A stretch of DNA of 64,000 bases from Pseudovibrio brasiliensis (GCF_018282095.1 NZ_CP074126.1:3390341-3454340), one strand, 5' to 3'; shown: positions 36,318 to 45,858, counted from the stretch's first letter. The notes: generated by a model from the letters alone, not told the origin. A program made the numbers and translations.

Positions 36318-37448
36318 ATGGCTGGCAACAACCGAAAGGTCCTTTTGAGCCCCGAGGAATTTGATGCCATCAAAAGCGCACTCTCTGAGACAGAAAGAGG
36401 CCGCGCTTTCCTTCACGATCACCTCACCCTGAACAGATCAGTCGAGACAGCAGACCTTCTGGAAGCTGTGAGAAGACTTGAGAAAACATTGGTTGAGCGC
36501 GAACTTCCATCAGAGATGGAAAGCTATCGCCTGCACACCTATGAAATGTATGAGGCGATCGAGCGGACCAAGGACGAGATCTCCAAGATCAAGCTTGAGA
36601 ACGCCGACAACAACCGCTTTTCGGCAGCCTCTGACGAGCTGGATGCAATCGTCACATCCACCGAAAGCGCAACTCAGGTCATTCTGGAATCATCTGAAGC
36701 TATTCAGGATCTGGTGGACAAACTGCGTGCGTCCGGCGCTGAAGATGCACCATGCGATGCCATTGAAGAAATGGCCATGGAAATTCTCATGGCCTGTTCC
36801 TTCCAGGACCTCACCGGCCAGCGCATCAACAAAGTGGTGAAGGCCCTTCATTACCTTGAAGGCCGCATCAGCAAGATGATCCGCATCTGGGGTGTGGACC
36901 TGAGTGACGAGAATCGTCCGCAGATTAATCTGGTCGAGCCACATGATGACGACGACCGTCATATCGATAAGCGTCCTGATGCCCACCTACTCAACGGGCC
37001 ACAGATGGATGGCGAAGGCGTGGATCAGGCAGACATCGATGCCATGTTCGACACAACACCGGCCTCCTCTGAAGAATCCCTTAATGAGAACGTCGTCCAG
37101 TTTGCTGCCGAGGCACGCGCAGAAGCCCCCTTTCAGGAAGCTAAATCTGAGCTGGAAGAGGAAGCAGCAGAAGTTGTTGAACTCGACGATATGGCAGACG
37201 AGCCGGAAGTGGTCGAAACTTCTGAAGTCGCGGTTCTTGATGATGAAGAAGACGATGATCTGATCGCAACTGAAAGCACTGTGCCTGCAAATGACACTGA
37301 GCCGCTGGCAGCAGAAGCAAAGGTGGAAGAGGAAGAGAACCCGATTGAGATCGAGGGAGAATCTCCACCTCTGACAGCACCGCGCAGCAGCAACTCAGAC
37401 CCGCTGCACCACCTCTCAACAGGTGAGCGCCTCGCCCTGTTCTCCTGA
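36318..37448 (+). CDS. CheZ-like CheY-P phosphatase
   Basis: A 376-residue cytoplasmic protein. The CheZ catalytic motif is intact as CSFQDLTGQRINKV (160-173), with Asp164 and Gln168 matching the Asp143/Gln147 pair of E. coli CheZ, which completes the CheY-P active site. A long helical hairpin (about 40-190) precedes an acidic low-complexity tail (about 200-376, rich in Glu/Asp/Val). CheZ would switch off the chemotaxis signal. The ATG at 36318 has AAGGAG six bases before it. No other chemotaxis gene is near. The C-terminal acidic tail is longer than in enteric CheZ (214 residues in total). Confidence 0.78.
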   Translation: MAGNNRKVLLSPEEFDAIKSALSETERGRAFLHDHLTLNRSVETADLLEAVRRLEKTLVERELPSEMESYRLHTYEMYEAIERTKDEISKIKLENADNNRFSAASDELDAIVTSTESATQVILESSEAIQDLVDKLRASGAEDAPCDAIEEMAMEILMACSFQDLTGQRINKVVKALHYLEGRISKMIRIWGVDLSDENRPQINLVEPHDDDDRHIDKRPDAHLLNGPQMDGEGVDQADIDAMFDTTPASSEESLNENVVQFAAEARAEAPFQEAKSELEEEAAEVVELDDMADEPEVVETSEVAVLDDEEDDDLIATESTVPANDTEPLAAEAKVEEEENPIEIEGESPPLTAPRSSNSDPLHHLSTGERLALFS

Positions 37449-37474
37449 TCAGAAACGAGACACCAAAGTGTTTA

Positions 37475-37516
37475 AAAGCCGTTTGCGCCTCTATCCCGCG
37501 CAAACGGCTTTTTTCT
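37475..37516. terminator. Bidirectional terminator between cheZ-like and dehydratase genes
   Basis: AAAAGCCGTTTGCGC and GCGCAAACGGCTTTT form a 15-base perfect stem followed by a T-run, between convergent genes. Confidence 0.92.
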
Positions 37517-38535
37517 TAGGCTGGAACTGTCTCAGCAGAATACTGCTTCAGTGCAGTCGCAAAGACAGCAGGATCCACGTTACCACCGGAAATAGTAATA
37601 ACTGCCGTCTTCCCGGTAAGATCAATCTTCTTGGAAAGCACAGAAGCAAGCGCAACAGCCGCCCCCGGCTCCACAACCAACTTCAGCTCAAAGTAAGCAA
37701 AGGCAACCGCATTCAGCGCTTCCTCATCGCTCACGCTCAAACCTTTGGCATGACGCCGGCTCAAAACGGAAAAGCCCTTATCACCCGGCGTTTCCGTCAG
37801 CACCGCATCACACACAGAACCACCAAGCACCGGATTACTCACCCGCTCACCAGCCTCTAAAGAGCGCGCATAATCGTCAAACCCATCAGGTTCTGCTGTG
37901 TAGATCAGTACCTCAGGCAGCTTCTCTTCCAGTGCCAACGCAATACCGCTGGTCAGGCCACCGCCACCCGTGCAGCTGATCACCAGATCAGGCGTCACAC
38001 CCAGCAATTCACACTGCTCAGCAATCTCAAGACCCGTGGTCCCCTGCCCGACAATCACACCGCTGTCGTTGTAAGGATGGATGAACGTCGCACCGCGCTC
38101 CTTGCAGATGCCTTTGGCAATCGCTTCACGATCTTCCGTTTCCCGATCATAAAGCACCACCTCAGCCCCAAGCGCCTTGGTGCGCTGGATCTTCAGCTCC
38201 GGCGCATCTTTCGGCATCACGATAGTCGCCGGGAAACCCAGAATCTTCGCCGCAGCAGCCACACCTTGCGCATGGTTACCGGAAGAACAGGCTACAACAC
38301 CCGCAGGCCGTTTATCCTCCGGAATAAGAGAAAGGCGGTTAAACGCTCCACGAAACTTGAAGCTTCCGGTTCTTTGCAGGTTTTCCGCCTTGATGAAAAC
38401 GCGGCCATTCACCCGCTCATCCAACACCGGAAAGTTCAAAAGCGGCGTCAGGCTGGCATAGCCCTGCAGCCTAGTCTTTGCTTTTTCAATTTCGGAAACG
38501 GTGAGTTCAACGGGACTGGAAACATCTAAAACCAT
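37516..38535 (-). CDS. PLP-dependent threonine/serine (or hydroxyaspartate) dehydratase
   Basis: A 339-residue fold-type II PLP enzyme. The cofactor lysine is Lys60 in TGSFKFRGA; substrate loop SSGNHAQG and the phosphate loop TGGGGL are present. There is no C-terminal ACT domain, so it is the short catabolic type, acting on threonine, serine or 3-hydroxyaspartate. Sequence alone does not separate these. It stands alone between a terminator and the glycosyltransferase gene. Confidence 0.83.
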   Translation of the reverse strand: MVLDVSSPVELTVSEIEKAKTRLQGYASLTPLLNFPVLDERVNGRVFIKAENLQRTGSFKFRGAFNRLSLIPEDKRPAGVVACSSGNHAQGVAAAAKILGFPATIVMPKDAPELKIQRTKALGAEVVLYDRETEDREAIAKGICKERGATFIHPYNDSGVIVGQGTTGLEIAEQCELLGVTPDLVISCTGGGGLTSGIALALEEKLPEVLIYTAEPDGFDDYARSLEAGERVSNPVLGGSVCDAVLTETPGDKGFSVLSRRHAKGLSVSDEEALNAVAFAYFELKLVVEPGAAVALASVLSKKIDLTGKTAVITISGGNVDPAVFATALKQYSAETVPA

Positions 38536-38626
38536 AAGAACCTCGATAACTGCAATATGAGGCTATCTATAACACGCAAATTTACGCAGGCTGGTCTTAA
38601 TCTGAAACAGCCCCAAGGAGATCCGC

Positions 38627-39706
38627 TCAACCATTCAGGTGATTTCCAACAGATCTCTGACCTGCGCCAGCACCCTGCCGAAACCCGGCAGGCATCGCCG
38701 GATCATACGCGTGCTCAGCATTTGCCAGAAACTGCTCTGCACTCGCCCGCCATGTAAATCGCAGGGCAACATCCCGGCAGTGATCACGGGAAATCTCCAG
38801 CGCTTCCAACGCCGCCGCCTGAAGGTCATTCTTCAGCACCCCGGCCCCGCTGTTGCCGATCACATCAATCGGCCCCATCACAGGAAACGCCGCAACAGGC
38901 GTCCCACAGGCAATCGCCTCCAGCAACACATTGCCAAACGTATCCGTCAGGCTGGGGAACACAAACACATCTGCATTGGCGTAATACTCAACCAGCTCAT
39001 CCCCCTCAACAGGCCCCGTAAACAATACCTCAGGATACGCCAGCCTCAACTCCTCCAGCTGCGGTCCACCGCCAACAACCACCTTGGTACCCGGCAAGGC
39101 CAGTTGAAGAAACGCCTCAATATTCTTCTCAACCGCCACCCGTCCCACATAAAGAAACCTCGGCCCTGGCAGATGATCCAGCAGCGTGGTCCGTAAAGGC
39201 CGGAACCGCTGATGATCCACCCCGCGCGACCACCGCAGCAGATTCTCAAACCCTCGCATCCGCAAGTCTGCTTCCAGCGTCCCCGTCGCCACCATGCATC
39301 CCTGCCCACTGTTGTGGAACCGACGCAGCCAAGAATAGCTGAAGGACAGAGGCACCGGATAGCGTGCCTGCAAATACTCAGGAAAACGCGTGTGATAGCT
39401 CGTGGTGAAAACCCGCCCATCCCGTTTTGCAACCTGCCGCGCCATCAACCCAAGCGGCCCCTCAGTCGCGATATGCAGATGATCACAGTCGTACTTCTCG
39501 ATAAACCCACGCACGATATGAGGCAGCGTCAGGCTCAGCCGGATCTCACCATAAGATGGCATCGGCACACTGTGAAACGACTGCGGTGTCAGAAACTCAA
39601 CGCGAATACCCATACGGCGCAACTCAACAGCCAACCGCTCCAGCGTGCGCACAACACCGTTGATCTGAGGTTTCCACGCATCGGTGACAATCAGGATCGA
39701 GCTCAT
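38627..39706 (-). CDS. Family 4 glycosyltransferase
   Basis: A 359-residue GT-B enzyme. The N-terminal domain has VTDAWKPQINGVVRTLERL with the glycine loop, and the C-terminal domain has the nucleotide-sugar motif FVFPSLTDTFGNVLLEAIACGTPVAAFPV (E-x7-E type). This subgroup (alpha-mannosyl/glucosyl transferases of the PimB/SqdX kind) modifies lipids or glycolipids. Its start overlaps the stop of the LpxH-like gene (ATGA), so the two probably act in one pathway. Confidence 0.85.
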   Translation of the reverse strand: MSSILIVTDAWKPQINGVVRTLERLAVELRRMGIRVEFLTPQSFHSVPMPSYGEIRLSLTLPHIVRGFIEKYDCDHLHIATEGPLGLMARQVAKRDGRVFTTSYHTRFPEYLQARYPVPLSFSYSWLRRFHNSGQGCMVATGTLEADLRMRGFENLLRWSRGVDHQRFRPLRTTLLDHLPGPRFLYVGRVAVEKNIEAFLQLALPGTKVVVGGGPQLEELRLAYPEVLFTGPVEGDELVEYYANADVFVFPSLTDTFGNVLLEAIACGTPVAAFPVMGPIDVIGNSGAGVLKNDLQAAALEALEISRDHCRDVALRFTWRASAEQFLANAEHAYDPAMPAGFRQGAGAGQRSVGNHLNG

Positions 39707-40509
39707 GCCGCCACCCGACTGTCGGAACTCTCTTTCCCAGGCTCAGAGGCAGCCCGCTTGCCTTCCCCCCAACGGATCAACTCAAAGGTTCCGTCAAAGT
39801 TCTCGGCAACAGCGGTGCAGCTTTCCACCCAGTCACCCGTATTGATGTAATGAATGCCGTTGGTCTCATGGTCTGCCGCATGGTGGATGTGGCCACAAAT
39901 CACCCCATCCACTTTCTGCCGCTGCGCTTCAGAAACCAGCGTCTCCTCAAACTTGCCGATGAAGTTGACCGCATTCTTCACCTTCAGCTTCGCCCAGGCA
40001 GACAAGCTCCAGTAGGTCAGCCCCAGCTTGCGGCGGCAGTAGTTCAACACTGTGTTCAGGTTCAGCGCCGTCACATAGGCCCAGTCTCCAAAGAAGGCTA
40101 ACCACTTGGCATGGCGCACCACCACATCAAACTGGTCCCCATGAATGACGAGATACTTCTTGCCGTTTGCCCCTTCGTGGATGAACTGATCCACGACCTC
40201 CACCCCGCCAAAATGGATGCCAAAGAAGTCCCGCAGGAACTCATCATGATTGCCGGGAATGTAGACAATGCGCGCGCCCTTGCGCCCTTTGCGTAACAGC
40301 TTCTGCACCACATCATTGTGAAGTTGAGGCCAGTACCAAGAGCGTTTCAGACGCCACCCGTCGATGATGTCTCCAACAAGATAAACCGTGTCAGCATCGT
40401 TATGCTTTAAAAAGTCCAGCAGTAAATCTGCCTGACATCCGCGAGTGCCCAGATGTACATCAGACAGAAACAAGCTTCTGTACTTTTTGCTAGTAGAATC
40501 CCCGGTCAC
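39703..40509 (-). CDS. LpxH-like UDP-2,3-diacylglucosamine diphosphatase family phosphoesterase
   Basis: A 268-residue calcineurin-like metallophosphoesterase. Metal-binding motifs are in order: SDVHLG (D17, H19), GDIIDGW, GNHDE, HGDQFD and GHIHHA. The family contains LpxH, but many alphaproteobacterial members with this length, next to a GT4 gene, belong to a separate branch and may act on other lipid or sugar phosphates. Four-base overlap with the downstream glycosyltransferase. Upstream lie 265 bases with two small hairpins and no gene. Confidence 0.8.
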   Translation of the reverse strand: MTGDSTSKKYRSLFLSDVHLGTRGCQADLLLDFLKHNDADTVYLVGDIIDGWRLKRSWYWPQLHNDVVQKLLRKGRKGARIVYIPGNHDEFLRDFFGIHFGGVEVVDQFIHEGANGKKYLVIHGDQFDVVVRHAKWLAFFGDWAYVTALNLNTVLNYCRRKLGLTYWSLSAWAKLKVKNAVNFIGKFEETLVSEAQRQKVDGVICGHIHHAADHETNGIHYINTGDWVESCTAVAENFDGTFELIRWGEGKRAASEPGKESSDSRVAA

Positions 40510-40775
40510 TACAAAGCCTCCGGAATAAGAAAACCTTCTTTCCTTTAAATTGATTCACAAGAAACAAATATGACAGGATACATTTACTCGAACTTTGCAG
40601 TTTCTTGCTTGAACCTCAAGCAACATTACTCCCCGTTTATTAGGGGAGAGAAAAGCAAGCCCATGCAATTCAAGTGATTATTCTATTCGCTTGCTAAGCT
40701 TGATGGTCACTGGCTCAAATCTATCAGAGCCAGTAAGCTGCCTCGCAGAAAGCATTGATTCAGTGGGATATTCAA

Positions 40776-41555
40776 ATGAATTTGGGAATTGAGGGGCGCA
40801 AAGCCATCATCTGCGCATCCAGCCGTGGCTTGGGATTGGGTACAGCAAAAGCACTGGCAGAAGCCGGATGTGATCTGGTGATCAACGGACGCAACGAGCA
40901 ACTGCTCGATCAGATCGCCAAAGACTTGGCTGTAAAGCACTCCGTCTCGGTCACTCCGATCGCCGCTGACATCTCCTCTCCAGAAGGCCAGCAAGCTGTC
41001 CTTAACGCCTGCCCAAACCCGGATATCCTCATCAACAACAACGGCGGCCCACCGCGCCGCGATTTCAAGGAACTGGATCGCCAATCCATTCAGGATGGTG
41101 TCATCCAAAACATGATCACCCCGATTGAGCTGATCAAAGCCGTCATTGATGGCATGGCAGAGCGCAAGTTTGGCCGCATCGTCAACATCACCTCCATGTC
41201 CGTGAAGATGCCGATTGAGGGCCTTGACCTTTCCAGTGGCGCCCGCGCTGGCCTCACCGCTTTTCTGGCGGGCGTTTGCCGTCAATACGCACAGCACAAC
41301 GTCACCATCAACAACGTCCTACCCGGCAAGTTCGACACCGACCGCCTGAAAGGTGGCTTCGAGCGTCAGGCAGAACAGACCGGCATTTCCATTGAAGAAG
41401 CAAAGCGCCTGTCCTCAGAAGAGATCCCGGCAAAAAGGCTTGGCAATCCTGAAGAGTTTGGCAAAGCCTGCGCCTTCATGTGCTCCGCCCATGCCGGTTA
41501 CATCACCGGCCAGAACCTGCTGCTCGACGGCGGCCTCTACCCAAGCGCGTTCTAA
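40776..41555 (+). CDS. SDR-family oxidoreductase with atypical active site
   Basis: A 259-residue Rossmann protein. The cofactor loop is ASSRGLGLG (14-22), NNNGGPP replaces NNAG (87-93), and the SDR serine is Ser140 (NITS). At the place of the catalytic Tyr-x3-Lys it has Ser153 and Arg157 (LSSGARAGL), so both key residues are replaced. Related SDRs with N/S-x-A-R-A-G-L are known as 3-oxoacyl reductase-like proteins; whether they reduce ketones is doubtful. The ATG at 40776 is preferred over a TTG at 40755. A 7-base hairpin (40710-40733) lies upstream. Confidence 0.82.
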   Translation: MNLGIEGRKAIICASSRGLGLGTAKALAEAGCDLVINGRNEQLLDQIAKDLAVKHSVSVTPIAADISSPEGQQAVLNACPNPDILINNNGGPPRRDFKELDRQSIQDGVIQNMITPIELIKAVIDGMAERKFGRIVNITSMSVKMPIEGLDLSSGARAGLTAFLAGVCRQYAQHNVTINNVLPGKFDTDRLKGGFERQAEQTGISIEEAKRLSSEEIPAKRLGNPEEFGKACAFMCSAHAGYITGQNLLLDGGLYPSAF

Positions 41556-41563
41556 AACAAAAC

Positions 41564-41594
41564 CGCCTCCCCAAAGCAACACTCTGGGGAGGCG
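41564..41594 (-). terminator. Terminator of the FadL gene
   Basis: CGCCTCCCCA and TGGGGAGGCG form a 10-base stem with an 11-base loop. On the minus strand it is followed by GGTTTTGTTTT, a T-rich tail, so it serves the FadL-like gene; on the plus strand no T-run follows. Confidence 0.8.
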
Positions 41595-41616
41595 ATCAAA
41601 TGAACGAACAAAGCTC

Positions 41617-42885
41617 TTAGAACTTCAGACGAGCACCCAGACTGACAATGTCCACGTTGGTGTCATTCACCGGCCCTTGAATAGTAATCCCTTCATAGAA
41701 CGGATGATCCGGGTTGATGTTGATATTCTCGCTTTCCGGGAACAGGTGCGAGTAGCCGATGTCCACTTCCAGCCAATCCTCGTAGAAGTAACTTAAACCC
41801 GCGCTGATCCAGAACCGGTTCGCATCCGGCAGACGCGGCGTCCGGTTGGATTCATCAATTGGCGACCATTCATAAGCAAGCCCAAACCGACCAGTGAAGT
41901 TCTCGGTAAAGTCATACTCCGTACCAAGCGAGATGAAGTAGCCGTCGTTGTATTGGAACGGCAACTCGGAAACCACTTGATCCTGCAGATTGAACACCGG
42001 GAAGGTGCCAAACCGTGACCAGTGTGTCCACTCAAACGTCCCCATCCCACGCCAGCGCTCATTCAGCACTTGCTGGAAGGAAACTGTCACCGTCTCAGGC
42101 ATGATAATGTTAGCGCGAATTGGAGTTGGCGTATTACCACCAACAATCAGCCGCCCTTTGAGGTTATGCTCAATGGGGGAGCGATACCCAATACCAAGCT
42201 GCGTGCCTTCCCATGGCTTGAAGAGAGCCCCAACGGTTGCCCCAAATCCAAGATTGTAGTCCTCACCACGCAGTTCTGCAGTTGGAGAATTCGCGGCAAT
42301 AGGTGGAACACCCGTCGCTGACTTCAGTCTCACCTGCAAATATTGAAGCTGCCAACCCACCCCAACGGAGAATTTCTCAGTCAGCTCATAAGCTGCCATC
42401 GGTGTCACATTGACAGAAAGCACGCGAGAGGACCGCGCATAGACCTGTCCTGCCCACTCAATTTGAGGTTTGGTTTCAAAGCCATAAGGTGCATTGGAAC
42501 TAACACCAAGAGTGAGGCGCTCATCCACTTTCCAGGTGCCATACCCCGCAGGCACCCAGGCATCTACGCCAATATCACCTGAGGAGTAAGGCACTCCACT
42601 TACTGGAATATTCAGCGCATCAATGGTCGCCGTATCCAGATCAATCGTGGCACGAGGAAACACAACGGTCTGGGAGGTTTCCACCTGAATGCCGTCATGT
42701 CCCGTCATCGTTGCTGGGTTCCAGTACATACTGGAAAGGCTTTTTGAGACTGTCGCATTTCCGGCAAAGGAAAGACCTTGGAACCAGGCGGATTGCTCAC
42801 GAACAGCAAAAGCACCGGCGAAGGCATCAGAGGCAATCAGCAGCGTGGAGAGACTGGCGATCGTAATGGGCAGATATCTGGACAT
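41617..42885 (-). CDS. FadL/OmpP1-family outer-membrane transporter
   Basis: A 422-residue outer-membrane beta-barrel for hydrophobic compounds such as long-chain fatty acids. A signal peptide ends near residue 23 (SDAFA-GAF), followed by the FadL N-terminal hatch signature AFAVREQSAWFQGLSFAGNATVSKSLSSMYWNPATMTG. Alternating aromatic strands follow and the last residue pair is KF, a typical barrel end. A fatty acyl-CoA ligase gene lies 8 kb away, so both could serve fatty acid uptake. Single gene with its own terminator. Confidence 0.88.
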   Translation of the reverse strand: MSRYLPITIASLSTLLIASDAFAGAFAVREQSAWFQGLSFAGNATVSKSLSSMYWNPATMTGHDGIQVETSQTVVFPRATIDLDTATIDALNIPVSGVPYSSGDIGVDAWVPAGYGTWKVDERLTLGVSSNAPYGFETKPQIEWAGQVYARSSRVLSVNVTPMAAYELTEKFSVGVGWQLQYLQVRLKSATGVPPIAANSPTAELRGEDYNLGFGATVGALFKPWEGTQLGIGYRSPIEHNLKGRLIVGGNTPTPIRANIIMPETVTVSFQQVLNERWRGMGTFEWTHWSRFGTFPVFNLQDQVVSELPFQYNDGYFISLGTEYDFTENFTGRFGLAYEWSPIDESNRTPRLPDANRFWISAGLSYFYEDWLEVDIGYSHLFPESENININPDHPFYEGITIQGPVNDTNVDIVSLGARLKF

Positions 42886-43129
42886 GCACGGTACTTTCTG
42901 TTCTCAAGAAAACAATCAAGCAGCGCCATGATCAAGTTACGAGTTACTTATTGATTCGGCTCTTACAACTAGAATTCCAAATATTATCAAATTCTTGCAC
43001 TGGTAGTTTTAAAGGTTTACCCGCCTACCTTCACAAATCATCAATGACAGTAGAGGCTCCATGCATTTAGTTATGCGTATTTCGTGCAAGTAAACTGAAA
43101 CATTTTCTGTGGCAAAACCTCCACATAAC

Positions 43130-43157
43130 AAAAGACCCTCCGTGTGGAGGGTCTTTT
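43130..43157 (-). terminator. Terminator of the thiM-thiD-TRAP operon
   Basis: AAAAGACCCTC and GAGGGTCTTTT form an 11-base stem with a 6-base loop, 21 bases after the stop of the TRAP binding protein gene. The remaining bases from 42886 hold no gene. Confidence 0.9.
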
Positions 43158-43178
43158 AAACACAGTTTGATGAGCCGA

Positions 43179-44282
43179 TTAGCTTCTTGCGGCGATGTTT
43201 TTGCCCAGCGAAAGGGCGCTCCATCCTGCCAGGAGCCCCTGCGCTTCTATGTAACTCTCATAAATCTTGCGAGCCATTTTGTCTTTCTGAGTATAGATAT
43301 CCAGCACCTCAACACTGGTTTCCTTCAAGGCAGCAAGAACCTCTTCAGGGAACTCACGCACCTCTACCCCATGCTCTTCCTGCAGCACCTTCAGGCTCGC
43401 TGCATTCTGTGCATTGGCCTCAGAAAGCGCCAGATCAGCTTCCACACGGCAAGCCTCTTCAACCACCGCCTGAAGCTCAGGAGAAAGACCTTCCAACGCA
43501 ACCGCATTCACAATTGCTTCTCCAGTGCCGTTCGGCTTGTTAAAGCCCGGACCGTAGTAGTATTTAACCAGTTTATGGAAGCCCAGCGCACTGTCTGTCC
43601 ATGGACCGAGAAACTCAACGCCATCCACCACATGGGTTTGCAAACTGGTGAAAATCTCGGCAGCTGGAATGTTGACCGGTGTAACACCAAGCTTACGCAG
43701 GATCTCACCACCAAGGCCAACCATGCGCAGTTTGCGCCCTTTCAGGTCATCCAGCGTCTCAACAGGCTCACGATACCAACCCGCCATGGTAGGACCGGCA
43801 TTACCTGCCATAAACGGCTTCACACCAAACGGCGCATAAAGCTCATCCCAAAGCTCCTGGCCACCCATCTGATCCACCCAGGCAGTGTGCTCCTGAGGCA
43901 GCAGACCGAAAGGGACGGTCGTAAAAAACACCGAACCCGGCATCTTGCCAGCCCAGTACAAAGCAACTGAATGGCCCATCTGGGCAGTGCCGCTTGAAAC
44001 AGCGTCAAACACCTCAAAAGCCGGAACCAGTTCACCTGCAGCAAACAAGCGCACACGCATCCGACCATTGCTCATAATGTTGATGCGATCACAAATGCGT
44101 TGCGCAGACATTCCTGGGCCCGGCAGGTTCTTCGGCCAGCTGGTCACCATGCGCCATTCGATCACCGGTGCAGCATCCTGAGCCAGCGCAGGTGCAGCAA
44201 GTACAGCACTACCAGCAACTGCCCCTGCAGTTAGCCCCAGCGCCTGACGGCGGGTCAGATTATTATCTTTGTTCTTGGTCAT
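43179..44282 (-). CDS. TRAP transporter substrate-binding protein (DctP family), Tat-exported
   Basis: A 367-residue periplasmic binding protein. A twin-arginine signal (LTRRQALGLTAG, R11-R12, then a hydrophobic stretch to ALAQ at 35) directs folded export. The mature protein has the TRAP features: WRMVTSWPKNLPGPG at the start, LKGRKLRMVGLGGEILRKLG in the middle with the conserved arginine, and NIPAAEIFTSLQTHVVDGVEFLGPW. Members of this subgroup include the 2-keto acid binding protein TakP. No DctQ/DctM membrane genes are adjacent. It starts 12 bases after thiD with a good GGCGGAG site, so it belongs to the TPP-riboswitch operon. Confidence 0.88.
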   Translation of the reverse strand: MTKNKDNNLTRRQALGLTAGAVAGSAVLAAPALAQDAAPVIEWRMVTSWPKNLPGPGMSAQRICDRINIMSNGRMRVRLFAAGELVPAFEVFDAVSSGTAQMGHSVALYWAGKMPGSVFFTTVPFGLLPQEHTAWVDQMGGQELWDELYAPFGVKPFMAGNAGPTMAGWYREPVETLDDLKGRKLRMVGLGGEILRKLGVTPVNIPAAEIFTSLQTHVVDGVEFLGPWTDSALGFHKLVKYYYGPGFNKPNGTGEAIVNAVALEGLSPELQAVVEEACRVEADLALSEANAQNAASLKVLQEEHGVEVREFPEEVLAALKETSVEVLDIYTQKDKMARKIYESYIEAQGLLAGWSALSLGKNIAARS

Positions 44283-44294
44283 TATCTCCGCCTT

Positions 44295-45098
44295 TTACTC
44301 AGACCAGAATTCGTGGAAATGGTGCACAGGCCCATGTCCCTCGCCTATATCAAGCGTATCCGCAGCTTTGATCGCCTGACTAATATATTCTTTCGCTTTG
44401 CCAATGGCGTCTTGCAGCGCCAGCCCCTTGGCCAGTTCCGCTGCAATCGCAGAAGATAGAGTACAGCCAGTCCCATGCGTGTTCTGCGTTTCATGTCTTG
44501 GCGCCGTATACCACCTCTCCACATCGCGGGAGAGGAAGAGGTCATCACAGGTATCATCGGATCCGTGTCCGCCTTTCAGCAGAACCCCGTTCGCACCCAT
44601 ATCCAGCAGAAGCAAAGCTTGGCTGTGCATGTCTTCACGGGATCCGGCCACCGGCTGGTCCAGCAAAAAGGCCGCTTCCTGCATATTCGGCGTAATCAAC
44701 GCCGCCATGGGAAACAGCTTCTGCTTCAGGACCGAAACAGCGGAGGTTTGCAACAAAACATCACCAGAAGTTGCAACCATCACCGGGTCAAGAATGACGC
44801 GCTTAACATCATATTCCGCCAGCTTTGTGGCAATAACATCGATAATCTCTGGCTGAGACAGCATGCCGATCTTCACAGCATCCACCTTCAGATCACTAAA
44901 GACAGCATCCATTTGCTCCGCCACGAATGCTGGCGGCACATCATGAATACCTGTCACACCTTTGGTGTTCTGGGCCGTCAGCGCAGTGATCACACTGGCT
45001 CCATAAACACCGCGAGCCGAAAAAGCTTTCAGGTCTGCCTGAACGCCAGCACCACCGCCTGAATCCGAGCCCGCAATTGTGACTGCAATCGCACTCAT
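44295..45098 (-). CDS. thiD: Hydroxymethylpyrimidine/phosphomethylpyrimidine kinase ThiD
   Basis: ThiD phosphorylates HMP and HMP-P to HMP-PP for thiamine synthesis. The 267-residue ribokinase-fold protein has GSDSGGGAG at 10-18, the anion-hole motif TGCTLSSA near the C-terminus, and KGGHG before it. Its ATG shares one base with the thiM stop (TAATG), so the two are coupled. Under the TPP riboswitch. Confidence 0.95.
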   Translation of the reverse strand: MSAIAVTIAGSDSGGGAGVQADLKAFSARGVYGASVITALTAQNTKGVTGIHDVPPAFVAEQMDAVFSDLKVDAVKIGMLSQPEIIDVIATKLAEYDVKRVILDPVMVATSGDVLLQTSAVSVLKQKLFPMAALITPNMQEAAFLLDQPVAGSREDMHSQALLLLDMGANGVLLKGGHGSDDTCDDLFLSRDVERWYTAPRHETQNTHGTGCTLSSAIAAELAKGLALQDAIGKAKEYISQAIKAADTLDIGEGHGPVHHFHEFWSE

Positions 45099-45853
45099 TA
45101 GGCCAATACCCCACCTTTATTATTCATTGTTTCGAGCTTGAGGCGCTCGTTGAATTGGTCAGCCTTCAAGCCATAGAGGGTATCGATGAAAGCTGGAGTG
45201 AAGCTTCCCGGCCCATTTGCCTGCTCTGCGGCAATCTCGCCGCATACACCATAGACCGCCAGGGCCGCAACCACGTCAAGTTCCTTATCCGGCTCAACGG
45301 CAGCAAAACCCGCCAGCACTCCGCCCAATGCGCAGCCGATGCCAGTCACCTTGTCCATGTAGGCATGCCCGTTGCCGACTGTGTAGGTTGTCTCCCGGCC
45401 AAACACGGCATCTTCATTCCCGGTGCGCACAAGCAGCGTGTCCTCACGAACCGCCCCGCTCAGCCCAGCGCTCTCAGTCATGTTCGCTTTCAGGATGGAG
45501 ATGTTGTCCTGCAAGATGTCCTTCGCAAACTCCATGCGAATGTCAGTACGATCCACTTTAACCGGGTCCAGCACAACGGGGATAGATTTCTTCGCAGCAT
45601 TCTCCAGCCCCAACCGGATCCCATGCCGGCGCTTACCATCCAGCGTCCCAAGGTTGACCAGCAACCCGTCGACACCTTCAACAAATGCAGGAATTTCATC
45701 ATGAGCGGCTGTCATTGACGGTACAATGTTACAGGCCAACATAATGTTCGCGGTAATGTTCTGCGCAACGGAGTTCGTCAGACAGTGAACCCGCACACCA
45801 CGCTCACGCAGGTTCTCAAACACTTGCCAGAGATCTTCAGCTTTGTAGGACAT
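45098..45853 (-). CDS. thiM: Hydroxyethylthiazole kinase ThiM
   Basis: ThiM phosphorylates the thiazole moiety (THZ) in the salvage route. The 251-residue product has VHCLTNSVAQNITANIMLACN, the LVNLGTL segment, VLDPVKVDRTDIR and the C-terminal VTGIGCALGGVLAGFAA anion-hole motif. The GGGAG ribosome binding site before the ATG can be paired in an mRNA hairpin below the TPP aptamer. thiE, needed to join the two halves, is not in the window. Confidence 0.94.
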   Translation of the reverse strand: MSYKAEDLWQVFENLRERGVRVHCLTNSVAQNITANIMLACNIVPSMTAAHDEIPAFVEGVDGLLVNLGTLDGKRRHGIRLGLENAAKKSIPVVLDPVKVDRTDIRMEFAKDILQDNISILKANMTESAGLSGAVREDTLLVRTGNEDAVFGRETTYTVGNGHAYMDKVTGIGCALGGVLAGFAAVEPDKELDVVAALAVYGVCGEIAAEQANGPGSFTPAFIDTLYGLKADQFNERLKLETMNNKGGVLA

Positions 45854-45858
45854 TTTTT

